DNA of 64,000 bases from Leclercia adecarboxylata (GTDB taxonomy: Bacteria > Pseudomonadota > Gammaproteobacteria > Enterobacterales > Enterobacteriaceae). A program made the translations under genes and the position numbers. Position 1 is the stretch's first letter, and the number at the start of each line of letters is the position of its first letter. The notes beneath the pieces are model-generated. The model had not been told where the DNA came from. It made no database searches and saw only the letters and a program-made list of their open reading frames with translations. Below, one piece after another: positions 61,651 through 64,000 of the stretch. Location of the stretch: assembly GCA_901472455.1 (NCBI GenBank), contig LR590464.1, positions 186,001 to 250,000 on the forward strand, read 5' to 3'.

Positions 61651-61714
61651 GCCTTCAGAAACCGCAAAAGTCTCTGGTTTTTTATGCGGTTTGTGGTTCC
61701 AAAATCACCTTTAG

Positions 61715-61751
61715 CTGTATATACTCACAGCATAACTGTATATACACCCAG
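61715..61751 (+). promoter_or_regulatory. Two LexA (SOS) boxes before lexA
   Basis: CTGTATATACTCACAG (61715-61730) and CTGTATATACACCCAG (61736-61751) match the SOS-box consensus CTG-N10-CAG. They give the tight autoregulation of lexA and also control dinF. Confidence 0.96.
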
Positions 61752-61760
61752 GGGGGCGGA

Positions 61761-62369
61761 ATGAAAGCGTTAACGACCAGGCAGCAAGAGGTGTTTGATC
61801 TCATTAGGGATCATATCGGCCAGACGGGTATGCCGCCGACGCGTGCAGAAATCGCGCAGCGTCTGGGCTTCCGTTCTCCAAATGCCGCTGAAGAGCACCT
61901 TAAGGCACTGGCGCGCAAGGGTGTGCTTGAAATTGTCTCCGGTGCGTCTCGCGGCATTCGTCTGCTGGTCGAAGCGGAAGAGGGTCTTCCCCTCGTCGGT
62001 CGTGTCGCCGCCGGTGAACCGCTGCTTGCGCAACAGCATATTGAAGGCCACTATCAGGTCGATCCTGGCATGTTTAAACCGAGCGCAGACTTTCTGCTCC
62101 GTGTTAGCGGCATGTCGATGAAAGATATCGGTATTCTGGACGGCGATCTGCTGGCAGTCCATAAAACTCAGGACGTGCGTAACGGGCAGGTTGTGGTCGC
62201 ACGTATCGATGATGAAGTGACCGTTAAACGCCTGAAAAAGCAGGGTAACACTGTGCAACTGCTGCCGGAAAACAGCGAGTTTTCCCCGATTGTTGTCGAC
62301 CTGCGTGAAAATAACTTTTCCATCGAAGGCCTGGCGGTTGGCGTCATCCGCAACGGTGAATGGTTATAA
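61761..62369 (+). CDS. lexA: SOS repressor LexA
   Basis: LexA represses SOS genes and cleaves itself when bound to activated RecA. The start ATG 61761 ([19 protein letters not shown]) gives 202 residues as in E. coli. The DNA-binding helix region is [27 protein letters not shown]; the cleavage site Ala-Gly lies in [10 protein letters not shown] (residues 84-85), with catalytic Ser in SGMSMKD (about 119) and Lys in [10 protein letters not shown] (about 156). The frame is intact. Confidence 0.98.
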   Translation: MKALTTRQQEVFDLIRDHIGQTGMPPTRAEIAQRLGFRSPNAAEEHLKALARKGVLEIVSGASRGIRLLVEAEEGLPLVGRVAAGEPLLAQQHIEGHYQVDPGMFKPSADFLLRVSGMSMKDIGILDGDLLAVHKTQDVRNGQVVVARIDDEVTVKRLKKQGNTVQLLPENSEFSPIVVDLRENNFSIEGLAVGVIRNGEWL

Positions 62370-62380
62370 TGCTTTTCTGA

Positions 62381-62410
62381 CAGACTGCGGCAGTGTCGCA
62401 GTCTGTTTTT
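62381..62410 (+). terminator. lexA-dinF intergenic terminator/attenuator
   Basis: CAGACTGCG and its complement CGCAGTCTG form a stem followed by TTTTT. dinF begins 23 bases later, so this probably attenuates readthrough from lexA. Confidence 0.8.
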
Positions 62411-62432
62411 CTTGCCTCTGGCGAACATTTCC

Positions 62433-63753
62433 ATGTCTCTCCTGACTTCTTCAGACAAGGCGTTGTGGCGTCTTGCACTTCCCATGATCGTCTCCAACAT
62501 TAGCGTTCCTCTGCTTGGGCTGGTGGACACAGCGGTGATTGGTCATCTCGATTCGCCCGTCTATCTGGGCGGTGTCGCCATCGGCGCGACGGCAACCAGC
62601 TTCCTGTTTATGCTGCTGCTCTTTTTGCGCATGAGCACTACCGGGCTTACCGCTCAGGCCTATGGCGCGAAAGATCCGCTGCGTCTGGCCCGTGCGCTGG
62701 TGCAGCCGCTGATCCTGGCGCTGGGCGCAGGGTTAGTGATTGTGCTGCTGCGCACGCCGCTTATCGATCTGGCGCTGCATATTGTCGGTGGTAGCGAGGC
62801 CGTCCTGCATCAGGCGCGGCGCTTCCTTGAGATCCGTTGGCTCAGCGCCCCGGCATCGCTGGCTAACCTGGTGCTGCTCGGCTGGCTGTTGGGCGTGCAG
62901 TATGCCCGGGCACCGGTGATCCTGCTGGTGGTGGGCAACCTGCTCAATATCGTGCTGGATGTGTGGCTGGTGATGGGGCTGAAGATGAACGTGCAGGGCG
63001 CTGCCCTGGCGACCGCTATCGCGGAATACGCCACCTTGTTGATCGGCTTATGGATGGTCTGGCGGGTATTGGCGCTGCGCGGTATTTCGCTGGCGCTGCT
63101 GAAAACGAGCTGGCGCGGCAACATCCGTAAGCTACTGGCTCTCAATCGCGACATCATGTTGCGCTCGCTGCTGCTGCAACTCTGCTTCGGGGCGCTGACG
63201 GTGATGGGGGGCACGGCTGGGGCCGGAGATTATCGCCGTCAACGCCGTGCTGATGACCTTGCTGACCTTTACCGCTTACGCGCTGGATGGCTTCGCCTAT
63301 GCGGTCGAGGCGCACTCCGGGCAGGCCTATGGCGCACGGGAAAGCGGCCAGCTGCGGGAAGTGTGGCGGGCGGCCTGCCGTCAGTCTGGCCTGGTCGCGC
63401 TGACCTTTGCCCTCATCTATGCCCTGGCAGGCGATCGAATCATTGCCCTGCTGACTTCACTGCCCGAACTGCGCGAGCTGGCGAGCCACTATCTTATCTG
63501 GCAGGTGATCCTGCCGGTGGTGGGCGTCTGGTGCTATCTGCTGGATGGCATGTTTATCGGTGCCACCCGCGGGGCGGAGATGCGCAACAGCATGGCGGTG
63601 GCCGCCGCCGGGTTTGGCCTGACGCTCTTCACCCTGCCGTGGCTGGGCAACCATGGTTTGTGGCTGGCCCTGAGCGTGTTCCTGGCCCTGCGCGGGCTGT
63701 CTCTGGGCTGGATCTGGCATAGGCACTGGCGCAACGGCAGCTGGTTTTCATAG
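62433..63753 (+). CDS. dinF: MATE-family efflux protein DinF
   Basis: DinF is an SOS-inducible membrane protein of the MATE family with about twelve hydrophobic segments; it has been linked to oxidative-stress and bile-salt tolerance. I choose ATG 62433 (MSLLTSSDKALWRLALPMI). Family features include LVDTAVIGHLDSPVYLGGVAIG and FLFMLLLFLRMSTTGLTAQAYG. One extra G near 63209 (MGARLGPEIIAVNAV) breaks the frame; corrected length is about 439. Confidence 0.94.
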
Positions 63754-63894
63754 CGGCCTCGCCTTGCCAAATGGTAAAAGATTCCGAATAACAAACCTAA
63801 CGCCGCAGGCTTATCTATAATTATTATCACGTCCAGCACGAAACGTATTTCAGGACGAACTTAACCTTAACGACCGAACGAAGAGGAATCGATG
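63754..63894. other. dinF-yjbJ intergenic region
   Basis: No gene is visible. GAGGAATC just before the ATG provides the yjbJ ribosome-binding site. The promoter is not assigned. Confidence 0.4.
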
Positions 63895-64000
63895 ATGAAT
63901 AAAGACCAAGTCGGCGGTAACTGGAAACAATTCAAAGGTAAAGTGAAAGAACAGTGGGGCGACCTGACCGACGATGACATGACCGTCATCGAAGGTAAAC
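63895..64000 (+). CDS. yjbJ: CsbD-family stress protein YjbJ (cut by window end)
   Basis: The first 35 residues, MNKDQVGGNWKQFKGKVKEQ then WGDLTDDDMTVIEGK, match YjbJ, a small abundant CsbD-like protein induced in stationary phase and osmotic stress. The start is ATG 63895 by homology, with another ATG immediately before. The rest lies outside the window. Confidence 0.92.
   Translation, partial: MNKDQVGGNWKQFKGKVKEQWGDLTDDDMTVIEGK

Overview
The window is chromosomal DNA of a member of the Enterobacteriaceae. Gene order follows the E. coli 90-92 min region: rpoC, thiCEFSGH, rsd-nudC-hemE-nfi-yjaG-hupA-yjaH, purHD, an rrn operon, metA, aceBAK, iclR-metH, yjbB, rluF, yjbD, lysC-pgi, psiE, the mal regulon, ubiCA, plsB-dgkA, lexA-dinF, yjbJ. 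Several E. coli neighbours are missing (zraPSR, arpA, pepE, yjbEFGH). Present instead are panS, an rtcR/rtcB RNA-repair locus, an ASCH-domain gene behind iclR and an orphan PTS IIB-IIA pair. The protein and 16S sequences look like the Enterobacter/Leclercia/Citrobacter group; I cannot name a species.

Layout. 1-5.3 kb: end of rpoC and its terminator, then PTS IIA/IIB. 5.3-10.9 kb: thiamine operon on the minus strand behind a TPP riboswitch. 10.9-15.9 kb: rsd, nudC, hemE, nfi, yjaG, hupA, yjaH. 15.9-18.9 kb: purHD with a PurR box. 19.1-24.6 kb: rRNA operon (16S, tRNA-Ile, tRNA-Ala, 23S, 5S). 24.8-36 kb: metA with MetJ boxes, glyoxylate bypass aceBAK, iclR with its own box, metH. 36-41.8 kb: yjbB, rluF, yjbD, panS, rtcR. 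41.9-44 kb: a sigma-54-type promoter driving rtcB plus a nucleotidyltransferase resembling RlaP. 44-47.4 kb: lysC and pgi. 47.4-58.6 kb: psiE, divergent malEFG / malK-lamB-malM and ubiCA, bracketed by two inverted copies of a GC-rich structured repeat element. 58.7-64 kb: plsB, dgkA, lexA, dinF and the start of yjbJ.

Data quality dominates how the coding features must be read. About half of the genes, including essential ones (rpoC, purD, plsB, ubiA, lysC), carry single-base insertions or, less often, deletions. Many lie in or next to homopolymers. The 16S and 5S genes show the same kind of extra bases. These are best read as sequencing errors, so I annotate the broken genes as full CDSs and state where the frame changes.

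Most of the window is ordinary core genome. The parts worth a second look are the two-copy structured element with matching hairpin ends (47371-47869 and 57903-58645), the rtcA-less RtcR/RtcB/RlaP-like locus, a short lysC leader with no visible lysine riboswitch, and structured repeats at the aceA-aceK and malE-malF junctions.
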